A DNA stretch of 44,552 nucleotides, taken from Minwuia thermotolerans. GTDB taxonomy: Bacteria; Pseudomonadota; Alphaproteobacteria; Minwuiales; Minwuiaceae. The notes under the pieces were generated by a model. It did not search any database, was not told the DNA's origin, and was given only the letters and a program-made list of their open reading frames with translations. Position numbers and translations under genes: made by a program. Where the stretch lies: positions 1 to 44,552 of the forward strand of contig NZ_PIGG01000009.1 in NCBI RefSeq assembly GCF_002924445.1. The letters run 5' to 3'. This document shows, piece by piece, positions 8,844-18,135 of this stretch (positions are counted from its first letter, which is position 1; each line of letters begins with the position of its first letter).

Positions 8844-9506
8844 ATGACAGAACAGAGTGCGGCCGGCGGTCTGTCCCGCACGGACCGGTGGCTCTTTGCG
8901 ATCGAAACGGCGTTCAACCTGATCGCTGCGTTCTCGATCTTCGGGCTGATGTTGCTCGGCGTGGTGCAGGTGTTCAGCCGCATCCTGCTCTGGCTCGACC
9001 AGAGCATGACCGCGGCGTGGGGTTTCGAACTCGGCCTCGGCTTCTCGATCGTCGGCTACATCGACGTCGTCGAGCAGGCCATCGCGCTGTTCGCCTTTCT
9101 CGGCATCGCCTACTGCCAGAAGATGGGCGGGCACGTGCGCATGGATCTGGCGCTGCGCGGCCTCTCGCGGCGGGCGCTCTGGATTTCCGAAGCGACGGCG
9201 ATCCTGCTGTCGCTCTTCGTCGTCGCCGTGCTGGTCTACTACGGAATCGAGCATTTCCTTCGCGCCGTCGAATCCGAGGACTCGACGATCGACATCCGCC
9301 TTCCGGTCTGGCCTTCGAAACTGCTTGTCCCGGTCGCCTTCTCGCTGCTCTGGCTCCGCCTGCTCGTGCAGTTCGTGGCCTTCCTGCGGCTGGTCGCCTC
9401 CCCGGAGAAGGAGCCGGTGGCCGTGCCGACCATCCAGACCATCGAAGAAATCGCGCGTCACGAAATCGACGAATCGGACGAATCGCGCTACCGGCAGGGG
9501 GGCTGA
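8844..9506 (+). CDS. TRAP transporter small permease subunit (DctQ family)
   Basis: A 220-residue membrane protein with four predicted helices (about residues 20-50, 70-95, 110-135 and 150-175). The family segment IAYCQKMGGHVRMDL follows helix two. AGGA lies seven bases before the ATG. DctQ subunits dock on the large permease and are required for sodium-driven uptake with the periplasmic binding protein. The tail after about residue 185 is charged and cytoplasmic. The stop is three bases before the large-subunit start. Confidence 0.9.
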   Translation: MTEQSAAGGLSRTDRWLFAIETAFNLIAAFSIFGLMLLGVVQVFSRILLWLDQSMTAAWGFELGLGFSIVGYIDVVEQAIALFAFLGIAYCQKMGGHVRMDLALRGLSRRALWISEATAILLSLFVVAVLVYYGIEHFLRAVESEDSTIDIRLPVWPSKLLVPVAFSLLWLRLLVQFVAFLRLVASPEKEPVAVPTIQTIEEIARHEIDESDESRYRQGG

Positions 9507-9509
9507 GCC

Positions 9510-10862
9510 TTGGATCCGTTGACAATCGGCGTGCTGGGCATGGTCGTTCTGGCCGTGCTCATCGTCATCGGCATGCGCGTGGTCTTCGCCACCGCGCTCG
9601 TCGGTCTGCTCGGCCTCGTGGCGATCTTCTACGTGAAGCCCAATTTCGATCTGCTGCGCGCCTTCGAGGTCGCCGGCGGCATCGCGGGCCAGACGCCGCA
9701 TTCGAAGGCGGTGGCCTATCCGCTGAGCGTCCTGCCCATGTTCATCCTGATCGGCTTCCTGGCCTTCTACGCCGGCATCACCAAGGCGGTGTTCGAAGCG
9801 GCCCGGCGCTGGATCGGCTGGGTGCCGGGCGGCCTCGCGGTCGCCAGCGTCTTCGCCACCGCCGGCTTCGCCGCCGTCTCCGGCGCCTCGACCTCCACCG
9901 CCGCGGTCTTCGCGCGCATCGCCATTCCGGAGATGCTGAAGAACGGCTACGATCGGCGACTCGCCGCCGGCGTGGTCGCCGCGGGCGGCACGCTGGCCTC
10001 GCTCATTCCGCCCAGCGCGATTCTGGTGCTTTACGCCATCATCGTCGAGGAATCGGTCGGCGCGCTGCTGCTGGCGGGTTTCCTGCCCGGCATCTTCTCG
10101 GCCATCATCTACGCCCTGCTGATCGTCTTCCGCGCCTGGCGCAATCCGGAACTGGGGCGTCCGATCAAGGGCTTCTCCTGGAGCCAGCGCTTCGAGGCGA
10201 TTCCCGGCACCTTCCCGATCCTTTTGGTCATGGCGATCATCATCGGCGGCATCTATTTCGGTCTGGCGACGCCGACCGAGGCCGGCGCGCTCGGCGCCTT
10301 CGTCGTCTTCGTGATGGCGATCTTCCGCGGCATGAAGTGGGACAGCCTGAAGGACGCCCTGCTGGAGACGGCCAAGCTGACGGTGATGATCTTCTCGATC
10401 ATCTGGGGCGTGCTGATCTTCGTCCGCTTCCTGGGCTTCGCGGGTCTGCCCAACGCCTTCGCCAACTGGATCGTCAACCTGCCGCTCGACCCGTGGATGG
10501 TGATGATCCTGATCCTGCTGGCCTACGCCGTGCTCGGCATGTTCATGGACGCCATCGGCATGCTGTTGCTGACCCTGCCGGTGGTCTATCCGGCGGTGAT
10601 CAAGCTGGGCCCGGAACTGGGCTTCGAGAGCGCCACGGAAGTCTCGATCTGGTTCGGCATCATCGTCGTCAAGATGGTCGAGATCTGTCTGATAACGCCA
10701 CCGATCGGACTGAACTGCTATGTCGTCAACGGTGTCAGACCGGATATTCCGCTGTCCGACATCTTCCGCGGCATTGGTCCCTTCTTCATCGCTGACGTCC
10801 TGACCGTCGCCGGACTGGTGATGTTCCCCGCGATCATCACCTGGCTGCCGGCGCAGATGTGA
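9510..10862 (+). CDS. TRAP transporter large permease (DctM family)
   Basis: A 450-residue protein with about twelve membrane segments, the sodium/solute symport subunit. It shows the DctM features SGASTSTAAVFARIAIPEM, GGTLASLIPPSAILVLYAI and ATPTEAGALGAF. The start is TTG, supported by a run of six G seven bases upstream and by the three-base gap from the small subunit. Its last codons overlap the GTG start of tlyA by four bases, so an rRNA methyltransferase is translationally coupled to a solute importer, which is not a usual pairing. Confidence 0.92.
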   Translation: MDPLTIGVLGMVVLAVLIVIGMRVVFATALVGLLGLVAIFYVKPNFDLLRAFEVAGGIAGQTPHSKAVAYPLSVLPMFILIGFLAFYAGITKAVFEAARRWIGWVPGGLAVASVFATAGFAAVSGASTSTAAVFARIAIPEMLKNGYDRRLAAGVVAAGGTLASLIPPSAILVLYAIIVEESVGALLLAGFLPGIFSAIIYALLIVFRAWRNPELGRPIKGFSWSQRFEAIPGTFPILLVMAIIIGGIYFGLATPTEAGALGAFVVFVMAIFRGMKWDSLKDALLETAKLTVMIFSIIWGVLIFVRFLGFAGLPNAFANWIVNLPLDPWMVMILILLAYAVLGMFMDAIGMLLLTLPVVYPAVIKLGPELGFESATEVSIWFGIIVVKMVEICLITPPIGLNCYVVNGVRPDIPLSDIFRGIGPFFIADVLTVAGLVMFPAIITWLPAQM

Positions 10863-11605
10863 ACGCCGGCCGCGAGCGCGCGGACCGGCTGCTGGTCGAT
10901 CTCGGTCTGGCGGACAGCCGGGCGCGCGCCCGGGCCCTGATCCTGGACGGCAAGGTCCGCGCCGACGGCCAGTCTGTCGCCAAACCGGGGCAGTTGCTGG
11001 CGCGGGCGGCGCATGTGGAACTGACGGAACCGGACCATCCCTGGGTCAGCCGGGGCGGTTTGAAGCTCGAAGCGGCGCTGGAGCATTTCGGCATCGATCC
11101 GGCCGGGAAGGTGGCGCTCGATCTCGGCGCTTCCACCGGCGGCTTCACCGATGTTCTGCTGGCCCGCGGTGCGGCCCGCGTCTATGCCGTGGACGTGGGT
11201 CACGGCCAGCTCCATCCGCGCCTGGCGGCGGATCCTCGGGTGATCTCCCTGGAAGGCGTCAACGCCCGCACGCTCGACCGCGCGCTGATCCCGGAACCGC
11301 CGGGGCTCATCGTCTGCGACGTCAGCTTCATCGGTCTCAGGACCGCGTTGCCCGCCGCCCTGGCGCTGGCCGCGCCGGGGGCGGCGCTCGTGGCGCTGAT
11401 AAAGCCGCAGTTCGAGGCCGGCCCCGAGAGCGTCGGCAAGGGCGGCGTGGTCCGCGACGAGGCGGTCCGGCGGCGGACGGTCGACGCCGTCGTCGACTGG
11501 CTGGAGGGGGAAGCGGGCTGGCGGGTCGCGGGCGTGACCGACAGTCCCGTTGCCGGCTCGGACGGCAATCGGGAATATCTGCTCGCAGCATTCGCACCGG
11601 AGTAG
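10859..11605 (+). CDS. tlyA: TlyA-type rRNA 2'-O-methyltransferase (S4 domain plus FtsJ-like)
   Basis: A 248-residue cytoplasmic RNA methyltransferase. Residues about 7-60 are an S4 RNA-binding domain (RADRLLVDLGLADSRARARA). Residues 66-245 form a FtsJ-like SAM domain with LDLGASTGGFTDVL at 87-100. The K-D-K-E catalytic set is visible as K69, D154, K182 and E239. TlyA enzymes methylate cytidine ribose in 16S and/or 23S rRNA. Some are also reported as hemolysins. The GTG start lies inside the ATGTGA overlap with the TRAP permease. The TrmA-type methyltransferase follows after six bases, so these two RNA enzymes form the tail of the run. Confidence 0.92.
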   Translation: MNAGRERADRLLVDLGLADSRARARALILDGKVRADGQSVAKPGQLLARAAHVELTEPDHPWVSRGGLKLEAALEHFGIDPAGKVALDLGASTGGFTDVLLARGAARVYAVDVGHGQLHPRLAADPRVISLEGVNARTLDRALIPEPPGLIVCDVSFIGLRTALPAALALAAPGAALVALIKPQFEAGPESVGKGGVVRDEAVRRRTVDAVVDWLEGEAGWRVAGVTDSPVAGSDGNREYLLAAFAPE

Positions 11606-11611
11606 CTCATC

Positions 11612-12874
11612 ATGGAATTCAGGGTCGAAACCGTCGGCCAGGCCGGCGACGGCGTCGTCACGGCGGATGGCGAGCGCGTCTTCGTGGCCTTCACCGCGCC
11701 GGGCGACCTGATCGAACTGCGCGTGGAACCGCAGACGGGCCGCGGGTCGCCGAGGCGCGGCCGCATCGGCCGCCTGATCGAGGGCGGCCCCGAACGCGTG
11801 GAGCCGCCCTGCCGGCATTTCGGCCGCTGCGGGGGCTGCGCGCTGCAGCATCTTTCGGAAGGCTTTCTGGCGGACTGGAAGCGCGCCGCCGTGATCACGG
11901 CGCTGGGCCGGCGGGGCTTCGAGGAGCCGCCGGTTGCGCCGACATGCCGGGGCGGCCCGGCGCGCCGCCGCCGCGCCGTCTTCACGGTCCGCGCCGACCG
12001 CCGCGGCGCCATAACGCTCGGTTTCCACGAACGCCGCGGCCGGGCGCTGGTCGACATCGGCGAATGCCCGGTGGCGGAGCCGGAGATCGAGGCCCTGATC
12101 CCGGCGCTGAAGCTGGCGATGGAGGGTCTGCTGAGGCCGCGAGGGGAGGCGCGGCTGACCGTCAACCTGACGGACGCGGGCGCGGACCTGCTGATCGCTG
12201 GCGATCTGACCGAAAGCCTGGCGTTGCACGAACGGCTGGCGGATTTTGCCGCCGCCCGCGACCTGGCGCGGCTTTCGCTGCAGCGGGCGGGCGATGCGCC
12301 GACGACGCTGGTGGAACGCCGCCGGCCCGAACTGCGCTGGCCGCCGCTGAGCGTCACCCCGCCGCCCGGGGCGTTTCTGCAGGCGGACCGCCGGATGGAA
12401 GCGCGCATGCGGGAACTGGTGGCCGAATGGTCTGCGGACGCCGGCCGCGCCGCGGACCTGTTTTGCGGCGTCGGCACCCTGGCCTCGGCGCTGCCGCTCA
12501 GGGCCGGGGATCTGGCCGCCGATTCGGATGCGGCCGCCGTGGCGGCGCTGAAGGCGGGTATCGACCGGGCGCCCGGTGTCGAACTCGAAACCGCGGTCCG
12601 CAACCTGCAGCGCCGGCCCTTCCAGGCCGGCGAGCTTTCGGGCTTCGGCCTGGTGATGCTGGATCCGCCCGCGGCGGGTGCGCGCGAGCAGTGCGAACAG
12701 ATCGCCCGGTCGGGCGTGGCGCGGGTGATCTACGTCTCGTGCGCGCCGGCGACCTTCGCCCGCGATGCGCGCATCCTGGCCGACGCCGGCTTCCGGCTGG
12801 CCGTCGTCGAGCCGCTGGATCAGTTCTTCTGGGCGCCGGACGTGGAGCTCGCGGCCCTGCTGGTGCGCGACTGA
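11612..12874 (+). CDS. TrmA/RlmD-family 5-methyluridine RNA methyltransferase with Fe-S cluster
   Basis: A 420-residue SAM enzyme of the RumA/TrmA group, likely making m5U in rRNA or tRNA. Residues 1-60 are a TRAM-like domain. The iron-sulfur ligands are C67, C73, C76 and C152 (CRHFGRCGGC and ECPV). The SAM site is DLFCGVGTL at 282-290, the nucleophile is C377 in YVSCAPATFARD and the general base is E400. The usual Asn after the nucleophile (SCNPAT) is Ala here. GGAGTAG from the end of tlyA provides the ribosome-binding site. The position modified cannot be assigned. It converges on the cytochrome gene with six bases between stops. Confidence 0.88.
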   Translation: MEFRVETVGQAGDGVVTADGERVFVAFTAPGDLIELRVEPQTGRGSPRRGRIGRLIEGGPERVEPPCRHFGRCGGCALQHLSEGFLADWKRAAVITALGRRGFEEPPVAPTCRGGPARRRRAVFTVRADRRGAITLGFHERRGRALVDIGECPVAEPEIEALIPALKLAMEGLLRPRGEARLTVNLTDAGADLLIAGDLTESLALHERLADFAAARDLARLSLQRAGDAPTTLVERRRPELRWPPLSVTPPPGAFLQADRRMEARMRELVAEWSADAGRAADLFCGVGTLASALPLRAGDLAADSDAAAVAALKAGIDRAPGVELETAVRNLQRRPFQAGELSGFGLVMLDPPAAGAREQCEQIARSGVARVIYVSCAPATFARDARILADAGFRLAVVEPLDQFFWAPDVELAALLVRD

Positions 12875-12880
12875 CGAATC

Positions 12881-13261
12881 TTACCTGGTCGCGCGCTTCA
12901 GAAAGGCGATGAGGTCGCGGACGTCCTCCTCCTTCTTCAGGCCGGGAAAGGCCATCTTGTTGCCGGGTATGAAGCCGCGGGGGTCGCGCAGCCAGGCGGC
13001 GAGCGTCTCCTCGGTCCAGACCACGTCGGACGCCTTCATGGCCTCGGAGTAGCGTCCGAAGTCGCCGGTCCCGGCCTCGCGCCCGAACAGGCCATGCAGG
13101 TTGGGACCCACCTGGCTCGGCTGGCCCGGCTTGATCTTGTGACAGGCGCCGCACTTCTTGAAGACCTTGAAGCCGGACGCCGGGTCGCCATCGGCCTGCG
13201 CCGCGCCGCCGAGCGCGAGGGCGAGCAGGAACACGGGCAGGGTCAGAATCTTCTTCTTCAT
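12881..13261 (-). CDS. Small periplasmic class I c-type cytochrome
   Basis: A 126-residue exported monoheme cytochrome resembling cytochrome c2/c550. Residues 1-23 are a Sec signal peptide (MKKKILTL, hydrophobic core, AQA). The heme-binding site is CGACH at 37-41 and the distal methionine is M103 in GNKMAFPG. The ATG before KKKILTL is chosen because it opens the signal peptide. Upstream codons in frame are arginine-rich and non-coding in character. It would shuttle electrons between membrane complexes in the periplasm. No oxidase or reductase gene lies nearby, so the partner is unknown. Confidence 0.9.
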   Translation of the reverse strand: MKKKILTLPVFLLALALGGAAQADGDPASGFKVFKKCGACHKIKPGQPSQVGPNLHGLFGREAGTGDFGRYSEAMKASDVVWTEETLAAWLRDPRGFIPGNKMAFPGLKKEEDVRDLIAFLKRATR

Positions 13262-13567
13262 GGTCGTCTCGTCTCTCCGTGTGCGACGCGGCCGGACCGG
13301 CGCGCGCCGTCTGTCAGATAGGATGCGGCGGCGGTGGTTCCACCCCATGGATCTTTCCCCAACTTGAACGATGAATCGATGGCGGCGGATCAGCACCGCC
13401 CGGCGCGTGGCCAATGGCGAACATGTTGACGCAGCGGCGACCTGACACGCGCATGGCTCCGGAACAAAGCCGTTGACGGCTGTTCGGCGGCATCGCCACT
13501 ATGCCCCGGTCGTGGGTGCGCAAGGCGCGCCTCACCATTTCAACCCGACTCAAGCGGGAGGCTTCAC
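13262..13567. other. 306-base intergenic region with divergent promoters
   Basis: This region separates the cytochrome start from the ABC binding-protein start. I see no open frame with coding character and no stable RNA. It must contain the promoters of both flanking genes; a possible forward promoter is listed separately. Confidence 0.6.
13473..13502 (+). promoter_or_regulatory. Possible sigma-70-type promoter of the peptide ABC operon
   Basis: TTGACG and CACTAT are separated by 18 bases, ending 65 bases before the binding-protein ATG. The -35 element matches five of six consensus positions. The -10 element matches only three, but these include the important second A and final T. Confidence 0.3.
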
Positions 13568-15160
13568 ATGAAAATGCGGAACATGCTTCTGGCCGGTGCT
13601 GCGGCGCTGGCGCTGGGCGTGGGGGCGGCGTCGGCGTCGGCGAAGGACATGACCTTCGCCTTCCAGGGTGGCGTGAACTCTATGGATCCCTACAGCCTCA
13701 ACGAGACCTTCACCCTCGGCTATCTGGGCAACATCTACGAAGGCCTGATCCGGCGCGGCGCCAATCTGGAAATCGAACCGGCCCTGGCCGAAAGCTGGGA
13801 GATCGTCGAGCCGACGCGCTGGCGCTTCCATCTGCGCAAGGGCGTGAAGTTCCATGACGGCCGCGACTTCACCGCCGACGACGTGATCTTCTCCGCCGAT
13901 CGCGTCCGCGGCGAGGGCTCGGACCTCAAGACCCGCCTTGCCGGCGTCGTGGAGGTGATCAAGGTCGACGACTACACGGTCGATTTCGTCACCGAGGCGC
14001 CGAACCCGATCCTGCACTTCGAGTGGGAAACCTGGGGCATCATGTCCAAGGGATGGGCCGAGGAGAACGGCGCCGTCACCGCCCAGTCGGCGACTGGCGA
14101 TGTTGAGAACTACTCCACCCGCAACGCCAACGGCACCGGCCCGTTCCGTCTGCAAAGTCACGAGGCGGATGTTCAGTCTGTTGCTGAGGCTTATCAGGAC
14201 TGGTGGGACAACGACAACAAGACCCACAACCTGACCAGGGTTGTACAAAAGCCGATCGGTTCCGACTCCACGCGCGTCGCGGCCCTGCTCTCGGGCCAGG
14301 TGGACATGGCCTATCCGATCCCGGTGCAGGACATGAACCGCGTCGACGGCAATGACGGCACCTCCATGCTGGTCGGCCCGGAACTGCGCACGATCTTCCT
14401 GGGCATGGACCAGCATCGCGACGAACTGCTCTACTCCAGCGTCAAGGGCAAGAACCCCTTCAAGGACGTCCGCGTGCGCCAGGCCTTCTATCACGCCATC
14501 AACGCCGACGCGATCAAGCAGAAGGTGATGCGCGGTCTCTCCGAGCCGAGTGCGCTGATGGTGGCGCCGGGGATCAACGGCTTCGACCCGTCCTTCGAGC
14601 GTCTGCCCTACGACCCGGACAGGTCCAGGGCGCTGCTGGCCGAAGCCGGCTATCCGGACGGCTTCGAAGTCGGCATGGACTGCCCGAACGACCGTTACGT
14701 CAATGACGAAGCGATCTGTCAGGCCATCGTCTCCATGCTGGCGCAGGTGGGCGTGAAGGTGAACCTGCTGGCACAGCCTCGGGCGCTCTACTTCAAGAAG
14801 ATACTGGCGCCCAGCCTCGACACGTCATTCTACCTGCTGGGCTGGACGCCGGGCTCCTTCGACAGCTGGAACGCGCTGTTCAACCTGCATGGCTGCTATA
14901 ACGAGGAAACCGGCAACGGCAAATTCAACCTCGGCCGCTACTGCAACGAGGAAGTAGACGCGCTGACCGCGAAGATCCTGTCGGAAACCGATACGGAGAA
15001 GCGCAACGCCATGATCAATCAGGCCTGGACGATCACCACCGACGAGGTGGCGTATCTTCCGCTGCATCAGCAGGCACTCGCCTGGGGCGTGCGTGAGGGC
15101 GTCAATGTCAAGCAGCGCGCCGACAACCAGTTCTCGTGGCGCCACGTCACGATCGACTGA
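13568..15160 (+). CDS. ABC transporter solute-binding protein, family 5 (peptide/opine type)
   Basis: A 530-residue periplasmic protein of standard length for the DppA/OppA class. Residues 1-25 are a signal peptide ending ASASA. The mature part contains the family segments IYEGLIRRGANLEIEPALAE, WRFHLRKGVKFHDGRDFTADDV and VRQAFYHAINADAI. GCGGGAGG precedes the ATG. It delivers di/oligopeptides or related cationic or glycosidic solutes to the four-gene importer encoded next. Family 5 proteins bind many ligands, so no substrate is claimed. A stable hairpin follows the stop codon, consistent with higher expression of the binding protein than of the permeases. Confidence 0.92.
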   Translation: MKMRNMLLAGAAALALGVGAASASAKDMTFAFQGGVNSMDPYSLNETFTLGYLGNIYEGLIRRGANLEIEPALAESWEIVEPTRWRFHLRKGVKFHDGRDFTADDVIFSADRVRGEGSDLKTRLAGVVEVIKVDDYTVDFVTEAPNPILHFEWETWGIMSKGWAEENGAVTAQSATGDVENYSTRNANGTGPFRLQSHEADVQSVAEAYQDWWDNDNKTHNLTRVVQKPIGSDSTRVAALLSGQVDMAYPIPVQDMNRVDGNDGTSMLVGPELRTIFLGMDQHRDELLYSSVKGKNPFKDVRVRQAFYHAINADAIKQKVMRGLSEPSALMVAPGINGFDPSFERLPYDPDRSRALLAEAGYPDGFEVGMDCPNDRYVNDEAICQAIVSMLAQVGVKVNLLAQPRALYFKKILAPSLDTSFYLLGWTPGSFDSWNALFNLHGCYNEETGNGKFNLGRYCNEEVDALTAKILSETDTEKRNAMINQAWTITTDEVAYLPLHQQALAWGVREGVNVKQRADNQFSWRHVTID

Positions 15161-15177
15161 TCGACGCGGACGTGAAT

Positions 15178-15214
15178 ACGGCCCTCCGCCCGCCACCCGG
15201 CGGCGGGGGGCCGT
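15178..15214 (+). terminator. Hairpin between binding protein and first permease
   Basis: ACGGCCC pairs with GGGCCGT around a further GC stem (CCGCCCGCC with GGCGGCGGG, one bulge) and an ACCC loop, 17 bases after the stop. No T-run follows. It is probably an mRNA-stabilising or partial-termination hairpin inside the operon. Confidence 0.5.
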
Positions 15215-15231
15215 TCCGTTAAGGGACCGGC

Positions 15232-16215
15232 ATGATTGCATTCGTCATTCGACGCCTGATCCAGGCCATGATCGTGATGCTGGTCGTGGCGCTGATCGGC
15301 TTCACCATGTTCCGCTTCGTGGGCGACCCGGTGGCGCAGATGGTCGGCCAGGACACCTCGCTGGCCGAACGGGCGGAACTGCGCGAGAAGCTGGGGCTCA
15401 ATGACCCGGTTCCGGTCCAGTTCGCGCGCTATGTCAGCAATGTCGTGCAGGGCAATTTCGGCATCTCCTACCGTATCGGCCGGCCGGTGGACCAGCTGCT
15501 GCAGGAGCGTCTGCCGGCGACGCTGGAGCTCGCCATACTGGCGGCGATATTCGCGCTGGTGGTCGGCGTGCCGCTGGGTGTCTACACCGGTCTCTATCCC
15601 CGAAGCTGGCTCAGTCACGTCTTCCTGACCGTGTCGCTGATCGGCATCTCCCTCCCCACCTTCCTGATCGGCATATTGCTGATCCTCGTCTTCGGCGTCG
15701 TCCTCGGCTGGCTGCCGACCTTCGGACGCGGCGAGACCGTCGATCTCGGATTCTGGACGACCGGGTTGCTGACGTCTTCCGGCTGGAAGTCGATCGTCAT
15801 GCCGGCCTTCACGCTTGGCATGTTCCAGCTCGCGCTGATCATGCGTCTGGTGCGCTCCGAGATGCTGGAGGTGCTGCGCACCGATTTCGTCAAGTTCGCC
15901 AGGGCCCGCGGCCTGCGCAATCGCGCCGTCCACTACCGCCATGCGCTGAAGAACACCCTGGTGCCGGTCATCACGATCACCGGCCTGCAGCTCGGCTCGC
16001 TCATAGCCTTTGCCATCATCACCGAGACGGTGTTCCAGTGGCCCGGCATGGGGCTGTTGTTCCTGCAGGCGATTCAGTTCGTCGACATCCCGGTCATGTC
16101 GACATATCTGATCCTGGTCGCCCTCATTTTCGTGGCCCTCAACCTGCTGGTCGACATCCTCTATTACGCCGTCGATCCCCGGCTTCGCGTCGAGCGCACG
16201 GGGGGCGGCCACTGA
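15232..16215 (+). CDS. Peptide-type ABC transporter permease (DppB-like)
   Basis: A 327-residue inner-membrane permease with six predicted helices. The N-terminal FVIRRLIQAM segment, the GNFGISYRIGRPVDQLL segment typical of DppB/OppB, and the EAA-loop region (FVKFARARGLRNRAVHYRHALKNTLVP), which contacts the ATPases, are all visible. It forms the translocation pore with the second permease. TGATG links its stop with the start of that gene. Confidence 0.92.
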   Translation: MIAFVIRRLIQAMIVMLVVALIGFTMFRFVGDPVAQMVGQDTSLAERAELREKLGLNDPVPVQFARYVSNVVQGNFGISYRIGRPVDQLLQERLPATLELAILAAIFALVVGVPLGVYTGLYPRSWLSHVFLTVSLIGISLPTFLIGILLILVFGVVLGWLPTFGRGETVDLGFWTTGLLTSSGWKSIVMPAFTLGMFQLALIMRLVRSEMLEVLRTDFVKFARARGLRNRAVHYRHALKNTLVPVITITGLQLGSLIAFAIITETVFQWPGMGLLFLQAIQFVDIPVMSTYLILVALIFVALNLLVDILYYAVDPRLRVERTGGGH

Positions 16216-17147
16216 TGGGGCCCTGGGCGCGCCTGAAGGACAATCTCGCCCGCTTCCTGGACGGCGACATCTGGCACAGTTTCCGGACCTCGCCGGTGAC
16301 CGTCGCCGCCACCTCGCTGGCGCTGGTGATGATCGTCGCCGCGCTGATCGCGCCCCTGATCACGCCGCAGAATCCCTTCGATCCGGCCTCGCTGGACATC
16401 TTCGACGCCTTCACCCCGCCGATCTGGCACCCGGACGGCTACTGGCCGTTCGTGATCGGCTCCGACGACCAGGGCCGCGACCTCTATTCGGCGATCCTCT
16501 ACGGCTCGCGCGTCTCGATCCTGGTCGGCTTCGCCTCGGTGCTGCTGGCGATCCTGATCGGCGTCACGCTCGGCCTGCTGGCGGGCTATCTGGGCGGCAC
16601 GGCCGATTCGATCATCATGCGCATCGCCGACGTGCAGCTCAGCTTTCCCGCCCTGCTGATCGCGCTGCTGATCAGCGGCGTCTCCAAGGCCTTCTTTCCC
16701 GGCGAGAGCCATACGGACATCGCCGTCGCGGTCATCACCGTCTCCATCGCGCTTTCGATCTGGCCGCAGTTCGCGCGCACGGTGCGCGGTTCGACCATGG
16801 TGGAGAAGGGCAAGGAGTACGTGCAGGCCGCGCGGGTCATCGGCCTGTCGCGCGGGGCGATCATGTTCCGCCACGTGCTGCCGAACGTTATGGGGCCGGT
16901 GCTGGTCATCGGCACCATCAACCTCGCCGTCGCGATCCTGCTGGAGGCGACGCTCTCCTTCCTGGGCGTCGGCGTGCCGGCGACCCAGCCGTCGCTGGGG
17001 ACGCTGATCCGCATCGGCCAGGACTTCCTGTTCTCGGGCGAGTGGTGGATCGTCATCTTCCCAGGCATCTTCCTGGCGCTGCTGGTCCTGTCGGTGAACC
17101 TGCTGGGCGACTGGCTGCGCGACGCCCTGAACCCGAAGCTGAGGTAG
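16215..17147 (+). CDS. Peptide-type ABC transporter permease (DppC-like)
   Basis: A 310-residue second permease. It has the DppC/OppC hallmarks: a cytoplasmic N-terminus, one helix at about residues 30-50, a periplasmic loop ending in IGSDDQGRDLYSAILYGSR, and an EAA loop (EYVQAARVIGLSRGAIMFRHVLPN). The start ATG shares a base with the preceding stop. Upstream in-frame sequence overlaps DppB coding sequence and is not used. The ATPase gene follows after four bases. Confidence 0.92.
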   Translation: MGPWARLKDNLARFLDGDIWHSFRTSPVTVAATSLALVMIVAALIAPLITPQNPFDPASLDIFDAFTPPIWHPDGYWPFVIGSDDQGRDLYSAILYGSRVSILVGFASVLLAILIGVTLGLLAGYLGGTADSIIMRIADVQLSFPALLIALLISGVSKAFFPGESHTDIAVAVITVSIALSIWPQFARTVRGSTMVEKGKEYVQAARVIGLSRGAIMFRHVLPNVMGPVLVIGTINLAVAILLEATLSFLGVGVPATQPSLGTLIRIGQDFLFSGEWWIVIFPGIFLALLVLSVNLLGDWLRDALNPKLR

Positions 17148-17151
17148 CCCG

Positions 17152-18135
17152 ATGGCGACGCCGGTTCTGGAAGTGAAGAATCTGAGGGTCGAGTTCCCGA
17201 CCCGCCGCGGCACGCTGGTGGCCGTCGACGACATCTCGCTCACCATCGACGAGGGCGAGGTGCTGGGCGTCGTCGGCGAATCCGGCGCCGGCAAGTCGAT
17301 GACCGGCGCGGCGATCATCGGCCTGATCGAGCCGCCCGGACGCATCGCCGAAGGCCAGATCCTGCTCAACGGCCGGCGCATCGACAACCTGCCCTACGAG
17401 TTGATGCGGCGCGTCCGGGGCAAGGAGATCGGCGCCATCTTCCAGGATCCGCTGACCAGCCTCAATCCGCTCTATCAGGTCTCCGAACAACTGGTCGAGA
17501 CCATCCAGACGCATACGAATCTCACCGACCGGCAGGCCCGCCAGCGCGCGCTCGACCTGCTGAAGGAAGTCGGCATCCCCGCCGCCGAGGAGCGGATCGA
17601 TCACTATCCGCACCAGTTCTCCGGCGGCATGCGCCAGCGGGTGGTGATCGCGCTGGCGCTGTGCGCGGAGCCGAAGCTGATCATCGCCGACGAACCGACG
17701 ACGGCCCTCGACGTCTCCATCCAGGCCCAGATCATCACCCTGCTGAAGCGGCTCTGCGCCGAGCACGGCACCTCGGTCATGCTGGTGACCCACGACATGG
17801 GCGTGATCGCGGAGACCGCCGACCGCGTGGCGGTGATGTATGCCGGACGGGTGGCCGAGATCGGCCCCGTCCAGGACGTCATCAAGCGGGCGAAGCATCC
17901 CTATACCGAGGGTCTGATGGGCGCGATTCCGGCGCTCGGCAACCGCGTCGGCAAGCTCACCCAGATCGACGGCTCCATGCCGCGCCTGACTGACATTCCC
18001 AACGGCTGCGCCTTCCACCCGCGCTGCCCGAGAGTGATGTTCAAATGCCATACCGTCCGGCCCGATCTGATGGGCGACGGGCGCCACGACGCGTCGTGCT
18101 GGCTGCACGAGCCGGTCGAGGAGGGCGTGGTATGA
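17152..18135 (+). CDS. Peptide-type ABC transporter ATPase (DppD-like)
   Basis: A 327-residue ATPase. Walker A is GESGAGKS at 42-49, the signature is FSGGMRQR, Walker B leads into [11 protein letters not shown], and the H-loop is VTHDMG. The C-terminal oligopeptide/dipeptide extension includes the cysteine-rich CAFHPRCPR segment. It pairs with the second ATPase to power uptake. Its stop overlaps the next start as ATGA. Confidence 0.93.
   Translation: MATPVLEVKNLRVEFPTRRGTLVAVDDISLTIDEGEVLGVVGESGAGKSMTGAAIIGLIEPPGRIAEGQILLNGRRIDNLPYELMRRVRGKEIGAIFQDPLTSLNPLYQVSEQLVETIQTHTNLTDRQARQRALDLLKEVGIPAAEERIDHYPHQFSGGMRQRVVIALALCAEPKLIIADEPTTALDVSIQAQIITLLKRLCAEHGTSVMLVTHDMGVIAETADRVAVMYAGRVAEIGPVQDVIKRAKHPYTEGLMGAIPALGNRVGKLTQIDGSMPRLTDIPNGCAFHPRCPRVMFKCHTVRPDLMGDGRHDASCWLHEPVEEGVV

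Noticed and set aside
7728-9701. Long open frame antisense to the TRAP binding protein and small permease genes.
   Set aside because: Its composition (His, Arg, Gln, Glu-rich) is typical of antisense shadow, and the sense genes are clear.
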